Shown one piece after another: positions 24,275 through 35,482 of a stretch of 64,000 nt of DNA (position 1 is its first letter; each line of letters begins with the position of its first letter). Source of the DNA: Carnegiea gigantea (lineage: Eukaryota; Streptophyta; Magnoliopsida; Caryophyllales; Cactaceae); contig JAKOGI010000009.1 of NCBI GenBank assembly GCA_029747015.1, forward strand, positions 2,396,501-2,460,500. Direction: 5' to 3'. The notes beneath the pieces are model-generated. The model worked only from the letters and a program-made list of their open reading frames with translations. It was not told the origin of the DNA and ran no database searches. A program made the position numbers and the translations under genes.

Positions 24275-25950
24275 AAAGAGTTTCGTCCTCGGAATTTATG
24301 AACTTTACCATTTCATACAAGATTATATCAAATAAATGTGGGTACTTGGCTTTTATTTCTTCTTCGGTCTCCCAAGTGGCTTATTGGGAGGTATGATTTG
24401 TCCAAAATACCTTGACTAAAGGTATCTGCTTGTTACGCAACTGCTTAATCCTGCGATCTAGTATTTGGACTGGACGCTCCTCATATACTAGATTGTCAGT
24501 GATTTCAAGAGGTTCAGATACAATGGTGTGGTCTAGATCTGGAATATACTTTCTGAGTTGAGAGATGTGAAACACGTTATACGCGTATTCTAGTTCTATC
24601 GACAGATCTAACCGATATGCTACGGGATTTAACTTTTCAATGATTTCATAAGGTCCAGTATATCTTGGACTCAATTTGCCTCGTGCTCTAAACCTCTTGA
24701 TACCTCTGGTTGGCGAAACTTTCAAAAAAACTTCATCGCCTACTTGAAACTCCAGAGGCCTCCTTCTCTTATCCGCATAACTCGTTTGCCAACTCTAGGC
24801 AACTCTAATATGCTCTCGAATTTTTCTTATTGTTTCAATGGTCTCTTGGTTCATTTCAGGACCTATGATCAATGTCTCGTCCAAATCACTCTAGCACAAT
24901 GGGGTTCTATATTTTTTCCCATATAAAGCCTCAAATAGGGCCATTTTGATGGTGGATTGATAGCTATTGTTAAAAAAAAAAAAAAAAATCCACCAACGGT
25001 AAATCGTTTTCCCATTTCCCTTAGAACTCCAATACACAAGCTGTCAACATGTCCTCTAGAATTTGATTCACTTTTTCAGTTTGTCCATCTGTCTTAGGGT
25101 GATAAGAGCTAGTAAAGTTCAATTTGGTCCCAAAGGCTTTCTGAAGTGCTTACCAAAAATGGGCTTGGAATCTTTGGTCCTTATCTGATACTATGTCTAA
25201 GAGAATCTCGTGTAGGCAGATTATCTCCTTAATATATAGTTGGGCTAGTTTTTTAACTCCCAGAGTATCCCTAATTAGCAGAAAATGGGCCAACTTGATA
25301 AGTCGATCAACTATAACCTAGATAGCATTCTTCTTCGAGACAGGAAGGGGTAAGCCCATATTGAAGTCCATTGAGATTGAATCTCACTTCTAAGTGGGAA
25401 TTTCTAGGGGTCACAGTTCACCCACGGGATGCTGATACTCTGCTTTAACCTTCTGACAAGTTAGACACTTGTCTATATATTCTGCAACATCCTTCTTCAT
25501 ATTATTCTGCCAGAAGTATTGTCTTAAATCTTTGTATAGCTTGGTGCCTCCTGGATGGACCGAGTAGCGAGTATTGTGAGCCTCCTCTAGGATCTGTTTC
25601 CTGAATTCCTTATTTTTGGGTACACATAGGTGATTCTGGAATCACAACGTTCCATCCTCATGTACTATAAATCCAGGAGACTTACCTTTCTCTAAATTTT
25701 GCTTTATTTTTTAGAGTTTAGGATCACTTTCCTGGTTGACCCGAATTTCCTCTACTATGGAAGGCTATAAAGTAAGTGCTGATAATTGGACATTTGCTTG
25801 GCCATGGGATACTAGTGGAATTCCCAAGTTCTCAAGCTCTCTTAAAAGACTTAACTGATTAATCACCATAGTGTTTGAGCTATGTTGTGCTTTCCTGCTC
25901 AGAGCATCTACTATAACATTTACTTTTCCTAAATGATATTGAACTTGCAA
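24273..25950 (-). pseudogene. Integrase region with chromodomain-like C-terminus
   Basis: The clearest part (24381-24725) has PRYTGPYEI, then VAYRLDL and VFHISQLRKY, followed by a segment around PVQILDRR, IPLVKVFW and ATWE, the group II chromodomain-like tail of chromovirus integrases. Upstream sequence to about 25950 is the integrase zinc-finger and core in several frames; it begins after an RNase H end containing HLGKVNVIVDALSRK. Multiple stops and frameshifts make it non-functional. Confidence 0.75.
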
Positions 25951-27130
25951 ATCATAGTCTTAAGCAAAAACTCAAGCCAACGCCGTTGTCTCAAATTGAG
26001 CTCTTTCTAGGTGAAGATACACTTCAAACTTTGATGGTCAGTATAGATCTTGTATGGTATCCCATATAAGTAATGTCTCCAAATTTTTAATGGAAAGACC
26101 ACAGCTGCTAACTCCATGTCATGGGTAGGCTAATTTTTCTCATAAGGATTGAGCTATCGAGAGGTATAACTACTACTTTGTCTTCCTGCATCAGAACACC
26201 CCCTAATCCATTGTTTTAAGTATCACTGTAGATGGTATACTCCTTTCCTTCCACTGATAGCTTTAGAATTGGGGTGGTAGTTAATTGGTGTCTTAACTCC
26301 TGAAAGGCTCTTTCACACTTCTCTGTTCACTCAAATTTATTCACTTTTTTCAACAAATTGGTCAAGGGTGAAGCTATTTTTGAAAAGTTCTTGATGAACC
26401 TTTGATAATAGCCCACTAAACCCATAAAGCTCCTGATCTCAGTGATTTTGGTAGACTTTAACATTCCGTGATTGCCTTCACCTTCTGGGGGTCAACTTTG
26501 ATTTCTTCTGTGCAACCACATGCCCCAAGAATACCACTTCTTCCAACCAAAATTTATACTTCTTTAATTTGCCATAAAGTTGATGCTCCCTTATGATTTG
26601 TAACACCATCCTCAAATGATCAGCATGTTCCTCTCTGTCATTAGAGTAGATAAGGATGTTATCCATGAACACCACTATAAACTTATCTAGATAGGGCCTG
26701 AAGACCGTGTTCATAAGATCCATGAAGGCTATGGGGGCATTGGTGAGACCAAACGGCATTACTGTAAACTCATAAAGACCATACATGGTCCTAAACGCTG
26801 TCTTGGGGATATCTTCAGGTTTAATCCTAAGTTGATGGTACCCTAACCTCAAATGAATCTTAGAGAAGACTCTTATTCCCTACAGTAGATCAAACAAGTC
26901 ATCTATTCGCGACAAAGGGTACTTGTTTTTTATGGTGATCTTGTTGAACTCCCTGTAGTCAATACATAGCCTTAAGGTTCCATCCTTTTTCTTCACGAAC
27001 AACACTGGAGCACCCCATGGTGGCACACTTGGTCTGATAAATCCTTTTTGTAACAGCTCATCTAACTAAATCCTCAGCTCCTTAAGCTCAATTGGGACCA
27101 TACGATATGGGTTTTAGGAGATAGGTTGGG
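25951..27130 (-). pseudogene. Reverse transcriptase and RNase H of the chromovirus
   Basis: The 26478-26852 frame carries [27 protein letters not shown] and FMDNILIYS. The last is the catalytic F/Y-x-D-D box with the second Asp replaced by Asn, so the enzyme would be inactive even without its stops. The upstream part (to about 27130) includes the fingers region and the downstream part RNase H, in shifted frames. Confidence 0.85.
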
Positions 27131-27299
27131 CACTAGGAATTAATTCAATTCCAAAATCAATTTCTTTCTGCGGAGGTAGTCTTGATAACTCTTCAGGAAA
27201 AGCATATCTAAATTCACAAACTATAGGAATATTTTCTACTTTCTCTTCTTTTGTTTGGATGTTAATAGCACAACACCAATATCCAATACACCCCTGATA

Positions 27300-28852
27300 T
27301 AGTAGTTTACTTGCTTTTATAGCAGAAATTAAGGGGCAAGATTTTTTCTCTCTCTACCCATAGAAGCATACTTCTCTCCGTTTTTCATCCTTTAAAATAA
27401 CTTTAAGATCTTCACAGTCAATCTTAGCTCCACAAGTATGCAACCAATTCATTCTGAAAATGATATCAAGATCAGATAAATCAAATTAAATTAAATCCAA
27501 AGAAAAGGTGGTTCCACCAATAGAAATGGGAACAAGTTTATAGGAGATAGGGCACTCAATCTCAAAATCATTGGGTAACTTGATCCTATAATTAGTTTCC
27601 ATCCTTCTACCCTCCAAATTTAATTGTATGGCAGATCAGGTAAATATAAATAAATGAGTAGTACCCGAATCAAATAATACATAAAATGGCTTTGAATTTA
27701 AAAGGAGAGTTCCAGTGACTAGCCTACTAGAGGTGGCAGCTTCCTTCTTGCTCATTACATATGTCACTCCTATCGGTGCATGCCTTAGTGGTGGGGCCCC
27801 TTGGCGAGGTGGGGCCAAGGGTTTTGCTACACCCTTATCTACAGCCTTCAACCTTCGTGGGCAGGCAACAATGAGGTGTTCAAGGCTTCTACACCATATA
27901 CACTTGTTTGTTCCTACTCGGCATTTAAGGATGGTGTGATTGATTTTTCCACACTTCCCACAGGGCTTCGTTGAGCCTGTAGGATGGCTCTTGTGAGGAG
28001 CGGAAGAAAGTTTCATCTGGTTCACACTCTCACTCAGAGTTCCTCGCTCAAACCCTTTTCTATTTCGGTTGATCAGGTTCAGGGCCCTTAGTTCTGTCTT
28101 TACTCGCTTTACTTCAGCAGCTCGCTCATATAGCTCTTGGTAAGTCAAGATTGATTACCCAACTAACTGATTTTGAATATAAAAGATCAAACCCTCTTCA
28201 AACCTTCTCATCTTTAGCCTTACAGATGACATAAATTTGGGGACAAACTTGGATAATTATGTGAATTTACTGGCATACTGCATCACAGTCATGTTGCCAC
28301 TCATATTCAATTTCATAAACTCTTTCTCCTTTTATCTTTGGACCACAACTGGGTAAAATTTTGCCCTCAACTCACCCAGGAATTTACTCCAGGTGAATTC
28401 AGGCCCTACGAGCTTATCCTTAACAGTATTCCATCAAATATCAGCTTCATCAGTCAAATAATACATTCCAATATTTACTTTCTTTTCTTCTGGCACCTTT
28501 ACCACTGTAAAAATTTTCTCCATTCCCCTTACCTATTCCTCCAATACTACTGAATCATAATTTCCATCATACACGTCAGGGTTGCGTCGTGCTACCCTAT
28601 TTGCTAATTTATCATATTTAGGAGGGATTTTAGTAGGTACTTGGGGAATCCGCTTCATCAATTCAGCTACTACGACTCGCCAGTAGTTTGGATCCCCAAT
28701 GTTGTCAATGGATTCAGGGAAAATTGGTGGCATTTGGGCAAAATTTGATGGCGCATAATGTGGGGCTTGTTCACCCGATTCCTGACATGATCCAAGTTAT
28801 CCTCTATATGAATCTCTGCATTGTTTTGCACTGACTCAGACATTCCGATCAT
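27300..28852 (-). pseudogene. gag and protease of the chromovirus
   Basis: The gag starts near Met 28852/28843 and runs through at least three frames. The main piece (27636-28148) has a zinc knuckle (CGKCGKINHTILKC), a second Cys/His cluster and then VLFDSGTTHLF, an aspartic-protease D-S-G-x-x-H motif. Gag matrix/capsid segments upstream (28148-28733) carry several TAG/TAA stops. Confidence 0.8.
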
Positions 28853-29249
28853 ATATTAAACGAAACAATTAAATCACTATAATACCCAAATATGTAAGAT
28901 AAGCATGCCTAATAAATACATTTAATATGGCTCAAATATTAATTAAAACAAAACCCAAAGCTTTATTATATCATTTCATAACTGCTTGTTTACATACATA
29001 GCTGCTTGTTTATATACATTATCAATAAAAACATATCACATCTAACTGACTGAGTAAAATCAGCTCTAACTCCTACCCCAACCCCAAACGATAACTAGCC
29101 CAAAGACACTAGATCCGTCACATGACCAAAAGGAAAACAGACCATGTCATTACGGTCGGAAGGATTTGACTAATCACATACAATACGGGGCTCAAAATGT
29201 GACCTGCTCAAATCCACACCTGAAACAACCTAACGATTCCTGCACGGAT

Positions 29250-30135
29250 CGTAATCTGGGTCGGACTCATCCTCTGCCACCTCGCCAGAGTCGAAGCTGT
29301 TATCTGATACTCCTAACTCTACCTCGTCGATCTCCTTATTGACCTACTGCTCTCCCACATCCTCGTCAACCTCTTGATCCATCTGTTGCTCCTCTACTAT
29401 CTCATCAATCTCCTGATCCTCCTCTAGATCTTCCTCATCCTCAAAACCCTTCATGGGCTCGTCATCAGAACTAAGCACCACAATCTCCAGTGTATCAGGG
29501 AGATCCACCACCACATAAGCCTCCCCAACACTGTCAGGCATCTATGGAGTAACCGGTATGGGCGACGATGGTGGTCCCTATGCTGGTGCGGGTGGTGCAG
29601 GCGAGGAATGTGCCTAGTATAAAGGAAAGACGTACTGAAGAATCTCCATGGTAATCCCCTTCTACTGGAACTCCTCACGCAACATCAACTCCTAGGTGAT
29701 AGTCGCCCAAGCCTCATGGACTTGAAACCTAGGCCCGTCCCAACCTGGGTTCCCCGTCATTATGAAATGATGATAATGGAGCCTGAACTCTACCCACAGA
29801 TCAATCGTGGGTAAGGACCATAACAATTTATTTGCGCGAACTGTGATATTGTGAAACTCGAAGAAAGGGTCCTGCGCATGAGCTATCATGCTAGCGTACA
29901 ACAGTGAAATATAAGCGGTCATAGATGTACTAGACATCATGTTGACTGCATAGGATCCATCTAGCAAGAAAAATACAAATGAGGGGCATATAGAAGATAA
30001 GCAACATGTATTTCTAATATCACAAGTCTCTAATAGTATACAATATTCCTTACTAATAACCCTGCTCACCCTCCTAAATCTAAGCTCCATACTCTGTATT
30101 CCATCAAGAAAATCAAAACCTGACTCTAATACCAA
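29250..30135 (-). pseudogene. Extra leader ORF between 5' LTR and gag
   Basis: One minus-strand frame runs from 30135 to 29344 and beyond, interrupted only by stops (at least two TAG: 29694-29692, 29664-29662). It encodes about 150 residues with WVEFRLHYHHF and PGWDGPRFQVHEAW segments, then a Pro-rich stretch and a strongly acidic Glu/Asp tail. I do not recognise it. It is too long to be a normal leader by chance, so it was probably coding before decay. Confidence 0.45.
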
Positions 30136-30138
30136 ATA
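30124..30138 (-). promoter_or_regulatory. Primer-binding site (iMet tRNA type)
   Basis: On the minus strand the bases just inside the 5' LTR read TTTGGTATTAGAGTC, close to the canonical TGGTATCAGAGC that pairs with initiator methionine tRNA. Confidence 0.75.
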
Positions 30139-32660
30139 TGTAACACTTCAAATGTACATAATTTATTGTTTGCGTTCTCATCAATTAACATCATCAATTA
30201 GTAGTGATATCTCAAATGATCGGGGCGTTACAGCCGTCTAAAAAGAACAAGGCTTGACTTAAAAATAATTAAACATAACCAAGCTGAACATCATTACCAC
30301 CAACCACATTTATAAAGGCAAACCATCAATCCAACATGAACAATAACTAACGATCCCATAGTTTACATCAAAATATAGTAATTTTTAGCAGAGTATATAG
30401 TTCTAATATCAAAATATCTCACAATACAATGCTCATAACATTTCAGCACTAAAACACCACTATTCCTTTTAGACATTCCCGCTCACTTATCTTCTCCAAT
30501 CGGCCTGCCAGTTGGAGGGCAATTCACTGAGCATTTTTCTAAAATAAAACATGAAAATATTTCGAACTCTGAGTAGAAGCCCAGTACATGTATTTCTATA
30601 TTGTTAACTGCACACTGAAAAACTAGTCGGGCCCGCATTGCAACTCATTTTAATTAAAAATAGGGAATGAGATGAATGTAAAACTGTATTCTCAATTATT
30701 ATCTGATAGTGAACCCCTAGTAACTATTACGATCTGAAGATAGGTGTATACCTGCCAAGCCGATCGGGGGATCTGGCTTGAAGCTGCGCGAGTAGCAGAA
30801 CGGCAATGCCCTGTAACTAATAACTAATGGTCACTAATATGTGATAAACCATGGATTAAACTGTTTCATTGATATACTTACCAAAATATTATAATTTTCA
30901 TAAATACGTGCTAATTTCTGAAGATACAGACAATGAACATACCTGAGACTTTTAATGAAATGTCACTGAGTATGATTATGCACAAAAGGAGAAGAAATGA
31001 TAGTTTAGGCGCTGATTCTATACAAAAATATTGTTATAGGAAAATATAGTTAGCAAATATATTTATGTTCATAATTGATAGTCTAGTAAAAGAAAAAGTA
31101 AGGGCGTAATAGGGGATAAAGTAAGTGACTCATAACCTGATCTCCTAAGCTCCATTTGAGACATAATTTCTCAATATAGAAAGCTTAAGAAGTTTCAAAA
31201 AACTTTCATTTAGAACACAAAATATGATTCCCACGATAGGGTTCCCAAAATGGGGCTAGAACACAAGTGTGCTAGTTTGATCTAGCCTACACAGTTCTAG
31301 TAAAACGATCATAACTTTTTCCACAGACCTCGGATTAAGGTGATTAAAAATCCATTTAAAAGCTAACTCACTGATCTATCTATTCACCAAAAATCATAAT
31401 TTTTGGTTGGGTCATTCATTACCAGTTTATTAGCAAATTGTGCCCTCTTTTCTGTCATTTTCCAGCCCCCACTGTCATTGCTTTCTCCTCTCTTTTCACA
31501 CAAATTCTCATCTAAAATTACTCCTTAAAATCATGTACTAAAGCTTTGGTCCTTCCTATCACCATACAAAGCCACCACACTCAATTTTACTTCATAATCA
31601 TATACATCAAAGACTCATTTCTCAATCAAATATACACAACTAACATGCTTGCTATTAAAGGAAAGCTAAACCTTGCATAACCATTAAAACTCTAACTTTT
31701 AGTCAACTTACTTCCTCTTCATCTCATCCAAGATCACCAAAAACACCCTCATAAACATTAGTAGAGATTAAAACGACTAAATCAAATGCAAACAATCCCA
31801 GAAAACATACTTCCAACCTTAAACTTGCATGATCATAAATAACCCTAACCCTAACATGCTCCAAACTCAATCAACCATTAGAAACATCAAAATAACTCTT
31901 GTTTTCATTCAAAGAATATGATCAGAACTCAAATCAACATAAACAAGAATCAAAATCAAAAAACCAAAGAAAACAAGTTTAGGGTTACTCACTTTGAATT
32001 TGAAAAAAGTAGAGATGGATGTGATGTTTGATGGTTTTCAGGATGGAGGATGGTAGCTAGAGGTACTAGGGTGTCGGGGGAAGTCAAAGGCAGCCAAGGC
32101 TGGCCGAAAACTTGCCAAAAAATACTCAGAATAGTGGCTGGAGCTGGGAGGGTTGGCTGGCCGTGGCTAGAGAGAGAAAGGAGAGAGAAAATGTGGTTTG
32201 AGTTTTGCTTGTATTTTTTTAACTAATCTATATGCTTGGCTGAATTTTTATCTTCAAAAATGACTTTTAACTAACCATGGTTAAGCTTAACTCATGGTAA
32301 TTAGCTAGGTTAATATGGAAACTTGTTGGGCTTCAAAATGGCCTAAAATAAGTTGGGTTCGGGAATAAAACGCTTCGCAACGATAACGTTTTGCGTAACT
32401 CAAAATTAAATTTTTTGCATGTCATGGAAAACAAAATAAATTACTTAGATTAAACTTGTTAAGGTCTACTATCAATTCTTCCAAAGTTTTAGTTAATAAT
32501 TAAATAAATAAATAAAACTCAGATTGTCAAGTGAGGGCCCAAATGAAATTATTATTTTCTTTTTTCCACCGAAATGATGAAATGTGATAAATAAATATGA
32601 GAAAATCATTAACATGAGTTAATTAAATAAATAAACATAATTTAAGGTTGGGCTATTGTA
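30139..32660 (-). repeat. 5' LTR of the chromovirus
   Basis: 2522 bp. Its end is CTATTGTA rather than CTATTACA. It retains a segment of about 0.9 kb (about 31260-32130) deleted from the other LTR, and about 200 bp near 30190-30390 that the other replaced. Confidence 0.88.
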
Positions 32661-32915
32661 GGAACAGTTTGATAATTCAAGGAAGATAAAGTAAAGTGAG
32701 GAGGAAAGGAGAAAGACAATGTGAGTGGAGGTAGAATAATTATTTTAATTTAAAAGTGAATTATATTGATATAAAAATTAAAAATTAAAAAACTGATTTC
32801 ATTCCTTTGATAAACCAAACACATAATATCAAGGCACGAGGTTCCAGTCCATTGCTTACAGGTTTTAAGTTTTATTTCATTTCATTCCATTTCTGGTGAA
32901 CCAAATAAGCCCTTA

Positions 32916-33074
32916 TAAGAAATTTGGTTTCTTAGGCAAACCACTCCCATGGTAGTCAAGCCTTCTTACACTTAGTTTTTAAAGTATGAGATAGACGGAG
33001 GCAATTGACATTGTATTTAAACACAGAGGATGATTTATTATGTTTATATATAAGTAGCTTCATTAATGTAGTGT
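32916..33074. other. Short spacer
   Basis: No feature seen between the split TIR element and the 5'-truncated LINE. Confidence 0.5.
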
Positions 33075-33687
33075 GTGTTTATACACCTCAAATAGGATTG
33101 GAAGAGGATGCCAAGAGGCTGTTTTGCAAGGAGTTAGATTAGGTTATCCAAAGTATACTACATCCTGATAGACTTTTCAGTGGTGTGTTTTTAATGGGCA
33201 TGTAGGAAGAGAAAGGAATGGTTGTGAGGCGATACATGAAGGTTTTGGCTATAAAGACAAAAACGTTGGAGGGGTGTCTATTTTGGATTTTGTGGTGACA
33301 AACGACCTATCGATTGTTAATTCCTATCTTAAGAAAAAGGAAGAACACTCAGTGACTTTTAAAAGGGGGAACACTAGGACTCTGATGGATTTCTTCTTGA
33401 TGAGGGCAAAATATAGGAGGGAGTGTAAAGATTGTAAAATGATACCAAGTGAATGCTTAATGACGTAGCACAAGCTATTGGTCATAGATATGGAGATTAA
33501 ATGTATAAAGAGGAAGAACAGAAAGGTGGGAGAATGTCAAGTTAAATGGTTGAATCTAACTAGGAGAATGCGACTAAGCAATTCAAGAAGATCAAAACCA
33601 AAGGTAATTCAAAACCTACAGGAGATGCAAACAAAAAGTGGGGAGATATGGTGGAATGTATTCGGAAGTCAACTAAGAAAATCGTAG
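33075..33687 (+). pseudogene. LINE endonuclease remnant
   Basis: Three frames together give the C-terminal half of an APE-like endonuclease: a GHVGRERNG segment, GVSILDFVVTNDLSIVNSYL, then RTLMDFFLMR and HKLLVIDMEI. The last two correspond to the conserved 'QID' and 'HRLLV' regions, with the first degraded. Not functional. Confidence 0.7.
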
Positions 33688-33794
33688 AAGCCTCTAGAGG
33701 GGATGTGGGGGATTGAAAGGATCTTGGTGGTGGAACGAGGACGTGAAGGAGAAATTCAATGCAAAACAAGAGGTATACAAGGATTTAGTAAGAA

Positions 33795-35482
33795 GTGGGA
33801 CACAGAAGAAAAAAAGAAGTCAATAGAGTAAGGTACAAGATTGTGAAGAGAGAAGCTAAGAAAGCAGTTGCAATAGCAAAGAACAATGTTTACAAAAAGT
33901 TGTATCAGATAATAGACTTGAAGGAGGGTGAGAGAGAGACATTTAAGCTTGCAAGGGCTTGGGAAAGAAGAAAAAGAGATCCAGGTGCTGTGAAGTATAT
34001 TAAAGATGAAGACGGTAATGTCTTAATCAATGACACCAAAGTTCAGGAAAGATGACAAAGCTATTTCTATAAGCTCTTTAATGGGGCGAGGTTTGCAGTG
34101 CCTAACAATAAAACTCTACCCCCTATCAACTTATCTCCAAAAAGGAGATTAGAAAGGCATTAACGAAGATAAAGGCTAGAAAGGTAGTCGCCTCAAGTGG
34201 TATCCCAGTGAAAATTTGAAAGTGTTTGGGTAAGTGGGCCTTGTATGGCTAACATACCTTTTTAATGTTATATTTAAGACAATAAAGATACCTCACAAAT
34301 GGAGATTCAGTAATGTCATCCAACTTTACAAGAACAAAGGTGATATTCAAAATTGCAATAAATACATAAGTATAAAATTGCTTAGCTACATAATAAAGTT
34401 GTGGGAAAGGCTGATTGAAGGAAGGTTGAGGGAGGACATAAGGATTGCGAAGAACCAGTTTGATTTTATGCCAGGAATGTCAACTATGGAGACTATTCAC
34501 CTTATACTTAGACTTTTGGAGTTCTATAGGGATAAGAAAAATGACCAGCACATGGTATTCATTAACTTAGAGAAAGCCTATGATAGAGTACTTAGGGAGG
34601 TATTGTGGAGGTGCTTAGAGAAAAAAGGAATGCTAATATCTTATATTCGAGTTATTAAAGATATGTACGAGGCAGTAAGGACAAGAGTTAAGATCTCAGA
34701 GGGGGATACAACTAACTTACCTATAGACATTGATCTCTATCAGGGGTCAGCATTAAGCCCTTTTCTTTTTACTATGGTCATGGATGAACACACTAGGGTG
34801 ATTTAAGATGAGGTACCATGGTGCATGCTATTTGCTGATGACATAGTTCTTATCAATGGGACTAGAGGAAGGTTTAATGACATGTTAGAGTAATGGAGAG
34901 ATACCTTAGAGGTTAAATATTTTAGGTTGAATGGTTTAAAGACCGAGTACTTAAAACATAGATTTAGTGAGGGAGAAGGGGGTATTTAACATGAAGCGAC
35001 CATCAAAGGTGTGGCTATACCTAGGGTTCAAAAGTTTCGATATTTGAGCTCAATCATTCACTAAGGAGGGGATATTGTTAAAGATATTAACCACTAAATA
35101 AAGGTAGAATGACAAAAATGGAAGAATACTTGAGGAGTGTTGTGAGATAAGAGCATCTCACTAAGATTGAATGGGAGAATTTGTCGTATAATTGTTAGAC
35201 CAACATTATTGTATGGAGCGAAGTATTGGCCTATTAAGAAGTTCCAATTTCAGATGATGGTGGTTGTAGAGATGAGAATGATGCATTCAATGTGTAATCA
35301 CGTGAGATCAGAGGGGATTAGAAATGATATAATTAGAGATAAAGTAGGACTGACACCTATAGAGGATAAGTTGAAAGAAGCTAGACTTAGATGGTTTGGT
35401 CATATAAAGAGAAGGAGCAATGATACACTAGTGAGGAGGTATGGGAAGATTGATCTTTCGGAGAGTAGAAGGGGTTGAGGTA
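33795..35482 (+). pseudogene. LINE reverse transcriptase (RTE clade) remnant
   Basis: The frame at 34234-34806 contains IPHKWRFSNVIQLYKNKGD, QFDFMPGMSTMETIHL, FINLEKAYDRV, VLWRCLEKKG and LYQGSALSPFLF, the block order of plant RTE-type reverse transcriptases. An FADDIV catalytic box lies just after the stop, near 34830, in an adjacent reading. The C-terminal domain (35167-35478) has RPTLLYGAKYW and RLRWFGHIKRR. Frameshifts and stops separate the parts. Confidence 0.85.

Larger units (their letters stand above)
22767..32660 (-). mobile_element. Ty3/gypsy chromovirus (Tekay-like), decayed
   Basis: Bounded by LTRs beginning TGTAACAC and ending CTATTACA/CTATTGTA, with a perfect 5-bp duplication GGAAC (22762-22766, 32661-32665). 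Transcribed leftward: 5' LTR 30139-32660, then a primer-binding site TGGTATTAGAGTCA (initiator-Met tRNA type) just inside, a leader ORF, gag with a zinc knuckle, protease, reverse transcriptase, RNase H, integrase with a chromodomain-like tail, a purine tract and 3' LTR 22767-24261. All domains are broken by stops and frameshifts. Confidence 0.92.
21919..32915. mobile_element. TIR element split by a gypsy retrotransposon
   Basis: The left part starts near 21920 (GGCAGTGTTTGCTTGGG, then GGAATAAAACTTG and TTATGTTTGGTTGG). The right part (32661-32915) reads in reverse complement GGGCTTATTTGGTTCACC, then GGAATG, AAAACTT and TTATGTGTTTGGTT. The two ends form an imperfect inverted repeat of about 60 bp, so one small element appears to have been interrupted by the chromovirus at 22767-32660. 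No transposase is visible. Outer target duplications are unclear, so the limits are approximate. The 22212-22766 part has no gene. Confidence 0.45.
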
